DNA of 64,000 bases from assembly GCA_963665575.2 (NCBI GenBank), contig CAXXDW010000006.1:496001-560000 (forward strand), in the 5' to 3' direction. The stretch is from Rariloculus sp963665575 (GTDB lineage Bacteria > Pseudomonadota > Gammaproteobacteria > Steroidobacterales > Rariloculaceae). A program made the translations under genes and the position numbers. Shown here piece after piece: positions 8,168 through 17,581 of the stretch (its first letter is position 1; the number at the start of each line of letters is the position of its first letter). A model generated the notes under the pieces. That model saw only the letters and a list, made by a program, of their open reading frames with translations. It made no database searches and had not been told where the DNA came from.

Positions 8168-9526
8168 ATGACTCCAGCGCCGGAGCAATTTGCCCAGTCG
8201 ACGCGACTGCAGGCGCTGCGCGAGGCGCTCGACAAGGGGGCCATGCGCCAGATCGGGCGTCTTCTCAACGCCCTGAACCCGGCCGAGATTGCGGACCTTC
8301 TGGAATCGCTTCCGCCCACCCAGCGCGCGATCGTCTGGGAACTGGTGGATCTCGAGGACGAGGGCGGCGTGCTCGTCGAAGTCAACGACGAGGTCCGCAA
8401 CAGCCTCATCAGCCAAATGGATTCCGCGGAAGTCGTCGCCGCCGCGGCAAGCCTCGACATCGACGACCTCGCGGACCTGGTCTCCGAGCTTCCCGACGCC
8501 ATTACCAGGGAAGTCCTGCGATCACTCGACGCCAGCGACCGGCAGAGCCTGCAGGCAGTCCTCGAGTACGCGGAGGACAGCGCGGGCGGCCTCATGAACC
8601 CCGACACGCTGACGGTGCGCAGCGACGTGAACGCCGAGGTCGTGCTCCGTTACCTCAGGATGCTCCGGGAGATTCCCGAGGGCACCGATGCCCTCTTCGT
8701 CGTGAACCGGGACCGCGGCTATCTCGGCTGCCTCTACATCACGCGCCTCATCACCGCGGAATCGGGACAGACCGTGGGCGAGATCATGGACGCTGACGTC
8801 CCTTCGATCGGGGCGACGGCCACCGCGACCGAAGTCGTGATGCTCTTCGACAACTACGATCTCGTATCGGCGGCCGTGGTCGACGACGCCGGCAAGCTGC
8901 TCGGCAGGATCACGGTGGACGACGTCGTCGACGTCATGGTGGACGAAGCGAGCCGTTCCGTGCTCAGCATGGCCGGCCTCGACGAAGACGACGACATGTT
9001 CGCGCCGGTCGCGGTCAGCGCGCGGCGCAGATCCATCTGGCTCGGCGTCAACCTCGCCACGGCGTTTCTGGCCGCAGGCGTCGCCAACCTCTTCGAGGCC
9101 ACGCTCGAGCAGGTCGTGATGCTCGCCATCCTCATGCCCGTCGTGCCGAGCATGGGCGGCATCGCCGGCAGCCAGACGCTGATTCTGATCACGCGCGGCA
9201 TCGCGCTCGGTCAGGTCGAACGCTCGAACGCGCGCTGGCTGTTGAGCAAGGAGTTCGGGGTTGCTCTGCTCAACGCGGCCGGGTGGGCCTGCGTGGTGGC
9301 ACTGTTGACGTCGTGGTGGTTCGAGACCTGGAAGATCGGCCTTGTCATAGCACTCGCGCTCGCGGTGAACCTGCTTTGTGCCGCAGTGACGGGCGTCAGC
9401 GTTCCGCTGGCGCTCAAGCGCCTCGGCATCGATCCGGCGCTTGCCGGAGGCGTCGTGCTGACGACGATTACCGACGTGGTCGGGCTCGCCGCGTTCTTCG
9501 GATTCGGGACCTGGATACTGCTGTAG
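8168..9526 (+). CDS. mgtE: Magnesium transporter MgtE
   Basis: 452 residues from ATG 8168, chosen because it gives the usual MgtE length. The N-terminal superhelical domain (about residues 1-130, e.g. NPAEIADLLESLPPTQRA) is followed by two CBS motifs (about 135-255) and five C-terminal transmembrane helices (about 285-450). The Mg2+ pore and gating segment includes PVVPSMGGIAGSQTL. MgtE is a Mg2+ channel at the inner membrane gated by Mg2+ binding to the N and CBS domains. Its TAG stop lies inside the target duplication of the adjacent insertion sequence, so the protein is intact. Confidence 0.95.
   Translation: MTPAPEQFAQSTRLQALREALDKGAMRQIGRLLNALNPAEIADLLESLPPTQRAIVWELVDLEDEGGVLVEVNDEVRNSLISQMDSAEVVAAAASLDIDDLADLVSELPDAITREVLRSLDASDRQSLQAVLEYAEDSAGGLMNPDTLTVRSDVNAEVVLRYLRMLREIPEGTDALFVVNRDRGYLGCLYITRLITAESGQTVGEIMDADVPSIGATATATEVVMLFDNYDLVSAAVVDDAGKLLGRITVDDVVDVMVDEASRSVLSMAGLDEDDDMFAPVAVSARRRSIWLGVNLATAFLAAGVANLFEATLEQVVMLAILMPVVPSMGGIAGSQTLILITRGIALGQVERSNARWLLSKEFGVALLNAAGWACVVALLTSWWFETWKIGLVIALALAVNLLCAAVTGVSVPLALKRLGIDPALAGGVVLTTITDVVGLAAFFGFGTWILL
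9522..9526. repeat. Left target-site duplication of the IS1380-family element (TGTAG)
   Basis: TGTAG at 9522-9526 is repeated exactly at 11138-11142, immediately outside the two inverted repeats. It contains the mgtE stop codon, so duplication regenerated the stop on the left side. Confidence 0.9.
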
Positions 9527-11137
9527 CCCGAATATTGCATGAGTGAGGCGGGCAAGGCGTAGTATCTTCGATATAATTCAGTTACTTACGCTGACATCGA
9601 AGGACGCCTTGCCCATGACGGATTGTATCCGGGAACCACTGTTCTTTCCACGCTGCAAGGGCCGCCGGGTGGAGGCTCGTTTTTCCGGCGGCGCCATCAC
9701 CTCCAATGGCGGCGCGGTACTGCTGCGCCAGGCCGATCGGGCCTTGGGATTGACCGAGCGGGTGGCGAAGGCGCTTTCGGACCCGCGCCGCCGGGCCAGT
9801 TGCCGGCACGATGCCTTGGCGATCGTCCGCCAGCGGATTTATGGACTGGCGCTGGGCTATGAGGACCTGAACGACCACGACGAACTGCGGCGGGACCTGG
9901 CGCTGCAGACGGCCGTGGACAGCGACCGGGCCTTGGCCAGTGCCTCGACCTTGTGCCGGTTCGAGCGGCGGGCGGGCCGGGACGAGGCGGTGCGGTTGCA
10001 CGAGGTCCTGGTGGACCGGTTCATTGCGTCGTACAAGCGGCCGCCCCGGCGCTTGGTCTTGGACTTCGACGCCACCGACGACCGGGTGCACGGGCAGCAG
10101 GTGGGCCGATTTTTTCACGGCTATTACAACCACTACTGTTTTCTGCCCTTGTATGTGTTCTGCGGCGACCGGCTGCTGGTGAGCTACTTGCGCCCGAGCA
10201 AGATCGACGGCGCCCGGCACGCCTGGGCGGTGTTGGCCTTGCTGGTCAAGCGGCTTCGCCGGGCCTGGCCGAAGGTCCGGATCGTGTTTCGCGGCGACAG
10301 CGGCTTTTGCCGCTGGCGGCTGCTGGCCTGGTGCGAGCGCAAGGGCGTCGACTACATCGTCGGGATCGCCCGCAACCCGCGGTTGAACGAACTCGCTCAA
10401 CCCCGGTTGACTGAGGCCCGCCAAGCCTACCGGCGCACCCAACGCAAGCAGCGCCTGTTCGATGACTTGGCCTATGCCGCCCAGACCTGGGACCGGCCAA
10501 GGCGGGTGATCGTCAAGGCCGAGCACACCTCAAGAGGCGCCAACCCGCGCTATGTCGTCACCAACCTGACCGGCGCACCGCAACACCTCTACGACGCGGT
10601 GTATTGTGCTCGCGGCGACATGGAGAACAGGATCAAGGAACAACAGCTGGACCTGTTCGCCGACCGCACCAGTTGCCACGAGTGGTGGCCCAACCAATAC
10701 CGCGTGCTGCTCTCCGCCCTGGCCTATGTGCTGCTCGACACGATCCGCCGGATCGCCCTGGCCGACACCGAGCTGGCCCGCGCCTATGTCGGCACGATCC
10801 GGCTCAGGCTTCTGAAGATCGGCGCCGTGGTGCTGCGCAACACCCGGCGCGTGCAGCTATTGCTGTCCAGCAGCCATCCACATCAGGACCTGTTCCTCAC
10901 CGCCGCGGTTCGGCTGAAGCCCGGATAACGGCGCTTCGGCGAACGCCGGCCACTCGGGCGGGTCCCGCCCACAGATCACCTCGCCCCAAGCCCGCAAAAC
11001 CGCCTCAGCCTGCCGAAAAACGCCTCGGCTAATCGCCTCGCGCGTGCCGGTCCCCTTGCCCGCAACCGAATCGGCACGAATCCCGCCCAAAACAGACGAC
11101 GGGCTCCGGGACCCAGCGCACTCATGCAATATCCGGG
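9527..11137 (+). mobile_element. IS1380-family insertion sequence, complete
   Basis: A 1611-base element bounded by imperfect 19-base terminal inverted repeats: CCCGAATATTGCATGAGTG at 9527-9545 and, reading inward on the other strand, CCCGGATATTGCATGAGTG at 11119-11137 (18 of 19 identical). It is flanked by perfect 5-base duplications TGTAG. One full-length transposase is encoded. Size, repeat structure and transposase fit the IS1380 family. Intact ends, an undamaged transposase and identical target duplications suggest a recent insertion that could still be active. Confidence 0.93.
9615..10928 (+). CDS. IS1380-family transposase
   Basis: 437 residues from ATG 9615. The protein has the DDE arrangement of IS1380/ISEcp1-type transposases: first Asp in RLVLDFDATDDRVHG, second Asp in VFRGDSGFCRWRLLAWCE, and Glu in GDMENRIKEQQLDL. 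The N-terminus contains FSGGAITSNGGAVLLRQAD, a family hallmark. It catalyses cut-and-paste movement of the surrounding element. A less likely upstream in-frame start at 9543 lies within the left terminal repeat region. No frameshift or stop is seen. Confidence 0.94.
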   Translation: MTDCIREPLFFPRCKGRRVEARFSGGAITSNGGAVLLRQADRALGLTERVAKALSDPRRRASCRHDALAIVRQRIYGLALGYEDLNDHDELRRDLALQTAVDSDRALASASTLCRFERRAGRDEAVRLHEVLVDRFIASYKRPPRRLVLDFDATDDRVHGQQVGRFFHGYYNHYCFLPLYVFCGDRLLVSYLRPSKIDGARHAWAVLALLVKRLRRAWPKVRIVFRGDSGFCRWRLLAWCERKGVDYIVGIARNPRLNELAQPRLTEARQAYRRTQRKQRLFDDLAYAAQTWDRPRRVIVKAEHTSRGANPRYVVTNLTGAPQHLYDAVYCARGDMENRIKEQQLDLFADRTSCHEWWPNQYRVLLSALAYVLLDTIRRIALADTELARAYVGTIRLRLLKIGAVVLRNTRRVQLLLSSSHPHQDLFLTAAVRLKPG

Positions 11138-11283
11138 TGTAGTCCGAATGTGGCGCCAAGCCGCGCCTGAAACAGACGATTGTCGATGCCATTGAAGGAC
11201 TTGCCCGACGATTCGGGTCCTCGCGCCGGTGACGGCTTGCGCTGGCCCGGCTCGCGCTTGTCCCCGGCGGGCCGGCGCGCGGC
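11138..11283. other. Right target duplication and intergenic remainder
   Basis: TGTAG at 11138-11142 is the right copy of the target duplication. The remaining 141 bases to the patatin stop codon would have been the original mgtE downstream region, since mgtE and the patatin gene converge here. I see no gene and no clear intrinsic terminator. Confidence 0.7.
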
Positions 11284-12480
11284 TCAGGGCGTGTCGCCGG
11301 GAGGCCGGTGCCCGGGCAGATTCGGATCGTCGCTCGGCCGGTCGAACAGGAACGCCTGCAGTTGCGGCTTCATGCGCATCGCATCCGCATGGCCCATGGC
11401 GATGAGCTCCCGCGTGAATCCCGACTCGAACAGCAGATAGCTCACGAACTGCATCCCTTGCCGGTTCAGCGCACCGAGACCGCGCAACAGGAGCCTGAGC
11501 CCGCTCGGCAACTCCCCGACATGCCGCGCGGCCACTTCGCGAAGATCCTCCTTCGGCACGATGATCAGGGTCTTGAGCGGGCGGAGGTTCGCAAGCGGCG
11601 GCCCGAGGTGCGCAAGGTCGACGTGCTCGAGAATCGCGTTGAGCCGCGTTGCGCGCTCGAGATCCGTGTAGAGCCCGTCCATGAAGAGCGTATCGAGCAT
11701 ATGCCCCGCAAGGTGCGCCAGGCTCGGGGCGCTCGCAGCGGGGTCGGCAGGCGGTTCCGCTTCCTCGTACTCGTCGCGCACTCCGACAACGAGCAGGCGA
11801 TCGGCGCCGAGATGGATGGCCGGGCTCAGCGGCGTCTGGTGCCCGATCGAACCGTCGCCGTAGAACTCCCCGCCGATGCGTACCGGAGGAAACACGAACG
11901 GCACGGCGGCGCTGGCCATGAGGTGATCCGGACCGATCGTCGCGGGCCGGCCGATGCGTTTGACCCGCGCCCAGGGCTTGGTAGACGGCACCCCCTGAAC
12001 GAAGGTCACCGAGCGTGCCGACGAGTAGGCGGAAGCCGTGACGGCGAGCGCATCGAGCAGGCCCCTGTCGATCGATTGAGCGATCCGCGCAAACGGGACG
12101 CTTCGCTCGAGAAGCTCACGCAGCGGCGAATTGTCGAGCAGCCCCCGGGGGTTGTAGTTGCCGAGGCCGCCGAGGACGAGCGCAGCAAACCAGTGCAGAC
12201 TCGACTTGAACAACGTCCAGTTGTCGGCACGAAACACCTGGTTCGTCTCGAATGCCCCCCAGACCTGATCGAGCGCGACGACCGCGCGGCGAAAATTCGC
12301 TGCCCGGCTCGCGAGTACCGCCGCGTTGATCGCACCTGCCGAAGAACCGCATAGCACGTCGAACGGATTGCTGGCGTTGCGCGGCAACAACTCGGCGATC
12401 GCCTTGAGCACGCCGACCTGGTAGGCGCCGCGAGCACCCGCGCCTGGCAGGATCAGGGCCTTGCGGCTGGCCGAATCCAC
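11284..12480 (-). CDS. Patatin-like phospholipase family protein
   Basis: 398 residues from GTG 12480, seven bases after the pyk stop; longer in-frame starts would run back into pyk. It has the oxyanion-hole motif LPGAGARGAYQVG (about residues 11-23), the nucleophile elbow CGSSAGAIN (Ser about 47) and the catalytic aspartate in EFYGDGS, so the Ser-Asp dyad is intact. Patatin-like enzymes hydrolyse acyl chains from phospholipids or related lipids; the bacterial substrate is not predicted here. No signal peptide is seen. It is the last gene of the tkt-gap-pgk-gck-pyk run and is probably co-transcribed. Confidence 0.88.
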   Translation of the reverse strand: MDSASRKALILPGAGARGAYQVGVLKAIAELLPRNASNPFDVLCGSSAGAINAAVLASRAANFRRAVVALDQVWGAFETNQVFRADNWTLFKSSLHWFAALVLGGLGNYNPRGLLDNSPLRELLERSVPFARIAQSIDRGLLDALAVTASAYSSARSVTFVQGVPSTKPWARVKRIGRPATIGPDHLMASAAVPFVFPPVRIGGEFYGDGSIGHQTPLSPAIHLGADRLLVVGVRDEYEEAEPPADPAASAPSLAHLAGHMLDTLFMDGLYTDLERATRLNAILEHVDLAHLGPPLANLRPLKTLIIVPKEDLREVAARHVGELPSGLRLLLRGLGALNRQGMQFVSYLLFESGFTRELIAMGHADAMRMKPQLQAFLFDRPSDDPNLPGHRPPGDTP

Positions 12481-12487
12481 CGCGGGT

Positions 12488-13969
12488 CTAGGCTGCGGGC
12501 ACGGTGACGATCTGCATCGTGTTCGTCCCGCCGGCCACACCCTTGGTTTCACCGCGCGTGAGCAGCAAAAGGTCGCCCGCAACGACAGCCCCGTCGCGCA
12601 ACAAGCTCGCGAAGGCTGCGGAGTGGACATGGGCCGGGTCCATGTGCTCCAAATCGAAGGACACCGGATACACGCCTCGGTACAGCGTCACGCGGCGCCG
12701 CGTGACCTCATGCCGGGTAAATGCGTAGATCGGAATGTCGGAGCGTATGCGAGACATCCACAGCGCGGTCGATCCGGACTCCGTGAGCGCAACGATCGCC
12801 TTGACCTTCAGATGGTTCGCCGTGTACATCGCCGCCATCGCGATCGCCTCGTCGACGTAGCGAAACGGTTCTTCACCGTGATGACTCGGCCCGCCGCCGG
12901 CGGACTCGTGCTTCTCGGCGCCGACACAGATTCTCGCCATCGTCTCGACGGCCTCGACCGGATACTGTCCGACCGCCGACTCGGCCGACAACATCACCGC
13001 ATCGCTGCCGTCAATCACGGCGTTGGCGACATCGGAAACCTCCGCACGGGTCGGCGATGCGCTGCCGACCATGGACTCGAGCATCTGCGTCGCGGTGATC
13101 GACACCTTGTCGCGCTCGCGTGCTTCCCTGATCAGGCCCTTCTGCAGGCTCGTCATCGACGCGTAGCCCACCTCGACGGCCAGGTCACCGCGCGCGACCA
13201 TGATCGCGTCGCTCGCATCAATGATCGAACTTATGTTTTCGACCGCCTCGGCGCGTTCAATCTTGGCGATGACGTAAGCCTCGCCGCCCGCTGCGCGCAG
13301 CAGCGAGCGGGCTTCGTTGATGTCGGCGGCGTGCCGCGCGAACGACACCGCCACGAAATCGACTTGCAGAGCCGCCGCGGTTTCGATGTCGGCACGGTCC
13401 TTGTCCGACAGCGCAGGGGCCGAAAGTCCTCCGCCCTGCTTGTTCAGGCCCTTGCGATTGGAAATGCGGCCGCCGCGCGTGACCCGGCAACGGACTTCCG
13501 TGCCGAGCACCTCGTCAACGGCAAGCACGATCCGCCCGTCGTCGAGCAACAGCGCATCTCCTGCCCGGACTTCCTTGGGAAGGCGCCGATACGCGACTCC
13601 GACGGACCGGTCGTCGCCGGCCGCAGGGTCCATTGCGGTGTCGAGCACGAACGCCTCGCCGGCCGCAAGCGTCACGGCGCCGTCGCGAAACGCCTCGATA
13701 CGGATCTTGGGACCCTGCAGGTCGCCCACGATGCCGACGTAACGGCCGACCCGGGCTGCTGTCTCCCGGACCGCATGAACGCGGCGAGCCCAGTCCTCGG
13801 CCGAACCGTGCGAAAAGTTGATCCGCACAACGTCGGTGCCGGCACGAATGAGCCGTTCGAGCACCTGAGGCGCATCGGTCGCAGGGCCAAGCGTTGCGAC
13901 GATCTTCGTGCGCCGGCGCCGCGAGGCATCCGACCCGGCCGGTGGTGGCATTGCGTCGCTCGGCTTCAT
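12488..13969 (-). CDS. pyk: Pyruvate kinase
   Basis: 493 residues from ATG 13969, which overlaps the glycerate kinase stop as ATGA. The start of the fold RRRRTKIVATLGPATD, the substrate region DVVRINFSHG, the Mg2+/PEP-binding block VARGDLAVE and the signature AVMLSAESAVGQYP are all visible. It converts PEP and ADP to pyruvate and ATP in the last step of glycolysis. The C-terminal domain is present, so allosteric control is possible. Following glycerate kinase directly, it would channel 2-phosphoglycerate (via enolase, not in this window) to pyruvate. Confidence 0.96.
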   Translation of the reverse strand: MKPSDAMPPPAGSDASRRRRTKIVATLGPATDAPQVLERLIRAGTDVVRINFSHGSAEDWARRVHAVRETAARVGRYVGIVGDLQGPKIRIEAFRDGAVTLAAGEAFVLDTAMDPAAGDDRSVGVAYRRLPKEVRAGDALLLDDGRIVLAVDEVLGTEVRCRVTRGGRISNRKGLNKQGGGLSAPALSDKDRADIETAAALQVDFVAVSFARHAADINEARSLLRAAGGEAYVIAKIERAEAVENISSIIDASDAIMVARGDLAVEVGYASMTSLQKGLIREARERDKVSITATQMLESMVGSASPTRAEVSDVANAVIDGSDAVMLSAESAVGQYPVEAVETMARICVGAEKHESAGGGPSHHGEEPFRYVDEAIAMAAMYTANHLKVKAIVALTESGSTALWMSRIRSDIPIYAFTRHEVTRRRVTLYRGVYPVSFDLEHMDPAHVHSAAFASLLRDGAVVAGDLLLLTRGETKGVAGGTNTMQIVTVPAA

Positions 13970-15246
13970 CTGAAACACAGGATCAATCTGAAATCGTTGA
14001 CGTTGGTCCGGGTCGGTCCGGTGCGCAAGAGCAGGTCGCAAGCATCGAAGAAGCTGTAAGTGTCGTGCGCTTCAAGCGCGGAATCCAGACTCAGACCTTG
14101 CGCAGCGCCGAGTTCGAGCAGCGAGGGCACCACGTAAGCGCCGGCGTGATCGCCGTGGCCGTCGATGCCGTCCGTGTCCGCCGCAAGCGCGTAAACGCCC
14201 GGACAACCCTCGAGTTCGAGGGCGAGCCCGGCCAGGTATTCGAGGTTGCGCCCCCCCTTGCCGCCGGTCCGGTCGAGTACCACGCGGGTCTCGCCTCCGG
14301 ACAGCAGCGCAAGCGGAGCTCCGGTTCCTGCATGTTGCCGGGCGAGACGGGCGTGTTGGCGCCCTAGCGCTTCGGCCTCCTGGTCCAGATCGTCGCCGAG
14401 GTTCAACACTTCGAATCCCTGGCCGCGCAGAAACTGCGCGGCCGCGTCGAGCGCCGTCGCCGCCGAGGCGATCACGGTGACATGATCCGCCGCAAATGCG
14501 GGGTCGTCGGGCTTCGGAGTCTCACGTTCGGGCACCCGGAGCACCGAGTCGAGCCCGGCGCGGCCCGGATAGTCGTAGCGCTCGAGGATTGCCAGCGCGT
14601 CGGCCTGAGTACTCCCATCCGCCACCGTCGGCCCGGAAGCGATGTCGGCCGGAGCGTCGCCGGGCACGTCGGAAATCGCCCAGGTCGTCACCGCCGCCGG
14701 GCGCGCCGCCGCGGCGAGCCTGCCACCCTTGATGCCCGACAGGTGCTTGCGCACGCAGTTGATCTCGCGAATGTCGGCGCCGCGGCGTATCAGGAAGTTT
14801 GCGGCGCTGCGCTTCTGGTCGAAGGTCAGCGGACTCAGCGGCGCACAGGCCAGCGCCGAACCTCCGCCCGATACCAGGCAGTAAAGCGACTCGTCGCCGC
14901 GCAGGCTCGACGCGAGTTCGAGCAACCGCGCGCCCGCCGCGAGACTCGCCTCGTCCGGAGACGGGTGGCCGGCCTCGACGATCTCGATCCCGCCGGCGTC
15001 CTCGCCCGGCCGCAGGCCGTGGCCGTAGCGCGTGACGACCATGCCGCGGACCGGAGCCCGCCAGTTCGCCGCGAACGTGCCCGCCATGGCCGCCGCCGCC
15101 TTGCCGGCGCCGATGACGACCGCGGGCTCGCGCTGCTCAATATGCTCGAGTGCTGCGCCGAGGCACACATCCGGCGCCGCAGCACCGAGCGCCCGGTCGA
15201 ACGCTTGCCGCAACAAGGCAAGTGCCGATGTGCGCTCGTTCGGCAC
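13966..15246 (-). CDS. Glycerate 2-kinase (MOFRL/GckA-TtuD family)
   Basis: 426 residues. The N-terminal DUF4147 domain contains VIGAGKAAAAMAG and YCLVSGGGSALAC, and the C-terminal MOFRL domain contains LLSGGETRVV and GKGGRNLEYLAGLAL. Members phosphorylate D-glycerate to 2-phosphoglycerate, feeding glycolysis from glyoxylate, tartrate or serine-cycle carbon. It sits six bases after pgk and overlaps pyk by ATGA, so it is embedded in a glycolytic operon. The family also includes hydroxypyruvate-linked TtuD proteins; no tartrate or glyoxylate genes accompany it here. Confidence 0.92.
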   Translation of the reverse strand: MPNERTSALALLRQAFDRALGAAAPDVCLGAALEHIEQREPAVVIGAGKAAAAMAGTFAANWRAPVRGMVVTRYGHGLRPGEDAGGIEIVEAGHPSPDEASLAAGARLLELASSLRGDESLYCLVSGGGSALACAPLSPLTFDQKRSAANFLIRRGADIREINCVRKHLSGIKGGRLAAAARPAAVTTWAISDVPGDAPADIASGPTVADGSTQADALAILERYDYPGRAGLDSVLRVPERETPKPDDPAFAADHVTVIASAATALDAAAQFLRGQGFEVLNLGDDLDQEAEALGRQHARLARQHAGTGAPLALLSGGETRVVLDRTGGKGGRNLEYLAGLALELEGCPGVYALAADTDGIDGHGDHAGAYVVPSLLELGAAQGLSLDSALEAHDTYSFFDACDLLLRTGPTRTNVNDFRLILCFR

Positions 15247-15252
15247 GACGCG

Positions 15253-16437
15253 TCAGGCGCCGGGCGGCGCGTTGCCGCCACGGTCCTCGAGCGCCGCAAC
15301 GGCCGGCAGCCGCCTGCCTTCGAGGAATTCCAGAAATGCGCCGCCGCCGGTCGAGATGCAGGAAACGCCGTCGCCGACGGCAAACTGCTCGATCGCCGCA
15401 AGCGTGTCGCCGCCCCCCGCGATCGAGTACGCGGGGCTCGCGGCGACGGCTGCGGCGATCGTCCCGGTGCCGGCGGCAAATTCGGGGTGTTCGAACACCC
15501 CGAGCGGGCCGTTCCAGACGATCGTACCGGCGCTCTGCAGACGCTCGGCGAAGTCCGCCGCGGTCGCAGGACCGATGTCGAGGATCATTTCGTCTGCGCC
15601 GACATCGCCGATCGCCTTCAGGCGGCCCCGGGCATCGGCCTCGAGGCTCCCGGCGCAAACGACGTCAGACGGCAGCGGGATCGAGGCGTCGCCGTAGTCG
15701 CCGCGGAGGAGATCCGCGGCAAAGTCGATGAGGCCGTGCTCGGCGAGCGAGCGGCCGATGCTCCTGCCCGATGCCGCGATGAGGGTGTTGGCTATGCCGC
15801 CGCCGAGGATGAGCTCATCGACCCGGGCGGACAGCGACTTGAGAACCTCGAGCTTGGTCGAGACCTTTGCGCCGCCGACGATTGCCACGAGCGGCCGGCG
15901 CGGGTTTCGCAAGGCCGTACCCAGAGCGTCGAGTTCCGCTGCCAGCAGCGGTCCGGCGCAGGCCACCGGGGCGTATCGCGCGACGCCGGCGGTGCTGGCA
16001 TGCGCGCGGTGTGCCGTCGCGAAGGCGTCCATGACGAACACGTCGCACAGCGCCGCCATGCGTTTGGAGAGCTGTTCGTCGTTGGCCTTCTCCCCGACTT
16101 CGAAACGGACGTTCTCGCAGAGCGCGACCGCGCCGGGCGCCACGTCCATTCCATCGAGCCAGTTGCGGACCAGCGGCACTTCGCGCTGCAGGAGTTCGCA
16201 GAGCCTGTGCGCGACCGGAGCCAGCGACAGATCCGCATCGTATTCGCCCTCGGTGGGACGGCCGAGGTGCGACATCACCATGACCCGCGCGCCCTGGTCG
16301 AGCGCGGTGCTCAACGTCGGCAGGACCGCGGTCAGGCGCTTGTCGCTGGCGACTCGCCCGTCCCTGAGCGGCGCATTCAGGTCCTCGCGGATCAGCACGT
16401 GCCGATCGCGAAGATCGACGTCCGTCATGCCGATCAT
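15253..16437 (-). CDS. pgk: Phosphoglycerate kinase
   Basis: 394 residues from ATG 16437 (MIGMTDVDLRDRHVLIREDLN); ATG 16428 is an alternative. The N-terminal signature HVLIREDLNAPL, the substrate-binding VMVMSHLGRPTEG and the nucleotide-binding IAGGGDTLAAI are conserved. It interconverts 1,3-bisphosphoglycerate and 3-phosphoglycerate with ATP formation. It lies between gap and glycerate kinase in a leftward operon. Confidence 0.96.
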   Translation of the reverse strand: MIGMTDVDLRDRHVLIREDLNAPLRDGRVASDKRLTAVLPTLSTALDQGARVMVMSHLGRPTEGEYDADLSLAPVAHRLCELLQREVPLVRNWLDGMDVAPGAVALCENVRFEVGEKANDEQLSKRMAALCDVFVMDAFATAHRAHASTAGVARYAPVACAGPLLAAELDALGTALRNPRRPLVAIVGGAKVSTKLEVLKSLSARVDELILGGGIANTLIAASGRSIGRSLAEHGLIDFAADLLRGDYGDASIPLPSDVVCAGSLEADARGRLKAIGDVGADEMILDIGPATAADFAERLQSAGTIVWNGPLGVFEHPEFAAGTGTIAAAVAASPAYSIAGGGDTLAAIEQFAVGDGVSCISTGGGAFLEFLEGRRLPAVAALEDRGGNAPPGA

Positions 16438-16538
16438 GGCGATCGTGTCCGGGCAGCTTGCGGCAACGGGCGCGCTCCACTTTGGCGCAAGACCGTCTCG
16501 CCGGTCTCGCTGCGGCGCGGGACTGTTGCCACGGGCAG

Positions 16539-17546
16539 CTACGCGGCGACGAGTGCGAGCGTGGTATCGAGCATGCGGTTGGAGAACCCCCACTCGTTGT
16601 CGTACCAGGCGCAAACCTTCACGACCGTGCCGCCAAGCACCTTCGTCAGGCCCGCGTCGTAAGTGGACGACGCCGGGTTGTGGTTGAAATCGATCGAGAC
16701 GAGCGGTGCATCCGTGTACGCGAGAACGCCGTTGAGTTCGCCCTCGCTTGCGGCGCGCACGGCTGCGTCGATTTCGTCAACGGAGGTTGCGCGGCTCGCG
16801 CTGAACGTGAGGTCGACCACCGAGACGTTGACCGTCGGGACCCTCATCGCGAATCCGTCGAGCCGGCCGTCGAGCTCCGGCAACACGAGCCCCACAGCGG
16901 CCGCGGCCCCGGTCTTTGTCGGAATCATCGACTGCGTCGCGGAGCGGGCCCTTCTGAGATCGGAGTGGTAGACGTCGGTCAGGACCTGGTCGTTCGTGTA
17001 GGCGTGAACGGTCGTCATCAGGCCGTGTTCGATGCCGACGGTTTCGTGCAGCACCTTCGCGAGCGGTGCGAGGCAGTTTGTCGTGCACGAAGCGTTGGAT
17101 ATCACCCGGTCGTCGCTCGTCAGCGACCCGTGATTGACGCCGTAGACGATCGTCGGCAGGTCCTTGCCCGCGGGCGCCGAAATCACGACCTTGTCGGCGC
17201 CTGCACTCAGGTGCGCCGACGCCTTTTCCCGGGACGCGAAAAACCCGGTGCATTCCAGGACGACGTTGACGCCAAGCGCTTCCCACGGGAGCCTTGTCGG
17301 GTCGCGTTCGGCGTAAACGGCGATCCTGTCGCCATCGACGACGAGTTCATCGCCGTCGACGTGGATATCGTACGGAAAGGGCCCGTGTGCGGAGTCGTAC
17401 TTCGTGAGATGGGCGTTGGTCTCGGCATTGCCGAGATCGTTGACCGCCACAATCTCCAGTTCGTCGCGCCGCCCGCCCTCGTAAAGCGCACGCAGCACGT
17501 TGCGGCCGATCCGGCCATACCCGTTGATAGCGATCCTGACCGCCAT
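16539..17546 (-). CDS. gap: Type I glyceraldehyde-3-phosphate dehydrogenase
   Basis: 335 residues. N-terminal NAD-binding RIAINGYGRIGRN, the active-site block SNASCTTNCLAPL with the catalytic cysteine, and the phosphate-binding YHSDLRRARSA region are all present. The enzyme oxidises glyceraldehyde 3-phosphate with phosphate to 1,3-bisphosphoglycerate. The sequence resembles GapB/Epd-like type I enzymes, so erythrose-4-phosphate activity cannot be excluded, but linkage to tkt and pgk supports the glycolytic or gluconeogenic role. Confidence 0.95.
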   Translation of the reverse strand: MAVRIAINGYGRIGRNVLRALYEGGRRDELEIVAVNDLGNAETNAHLTKYDSAHGPFPYDIHVDGDELVVDGDRIAVYAERDPTRLPWEALGVNVVLECTGFFASREKASAHLSAGADKVVISAPAGKDLPTIVYGVNHGSLTSDDRVISNASCTTNCLAPLAKVLHETVGIEHGLMTTVHAYTNDQVLTDVYHSDLRRARSATQSMIPTKTGAAAAVGLVLPELDGRLDGFAMRVPTVNVSVVDLTFSASRATSVDEIDAAVRAASEGELNGVLAYTDAPLVSIDFNHNPASSTYDAGLTKVLGGTVVKVCAWYDNEWGFSNRMLDTTLALVAA

Positions 17547-17581
17547 GGCTGTCTCCTCAAGTTATGTTCAGAGTGCGCTGC

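Noticed and set aside
14482..16662. A 726-codon plus-strand open frame opposite the gck/pgk genes
   Set aside because: Basic, low-complexity translation without motifs; the minus strand carries complete glycerate kinase and phosphoglycerate kinase.
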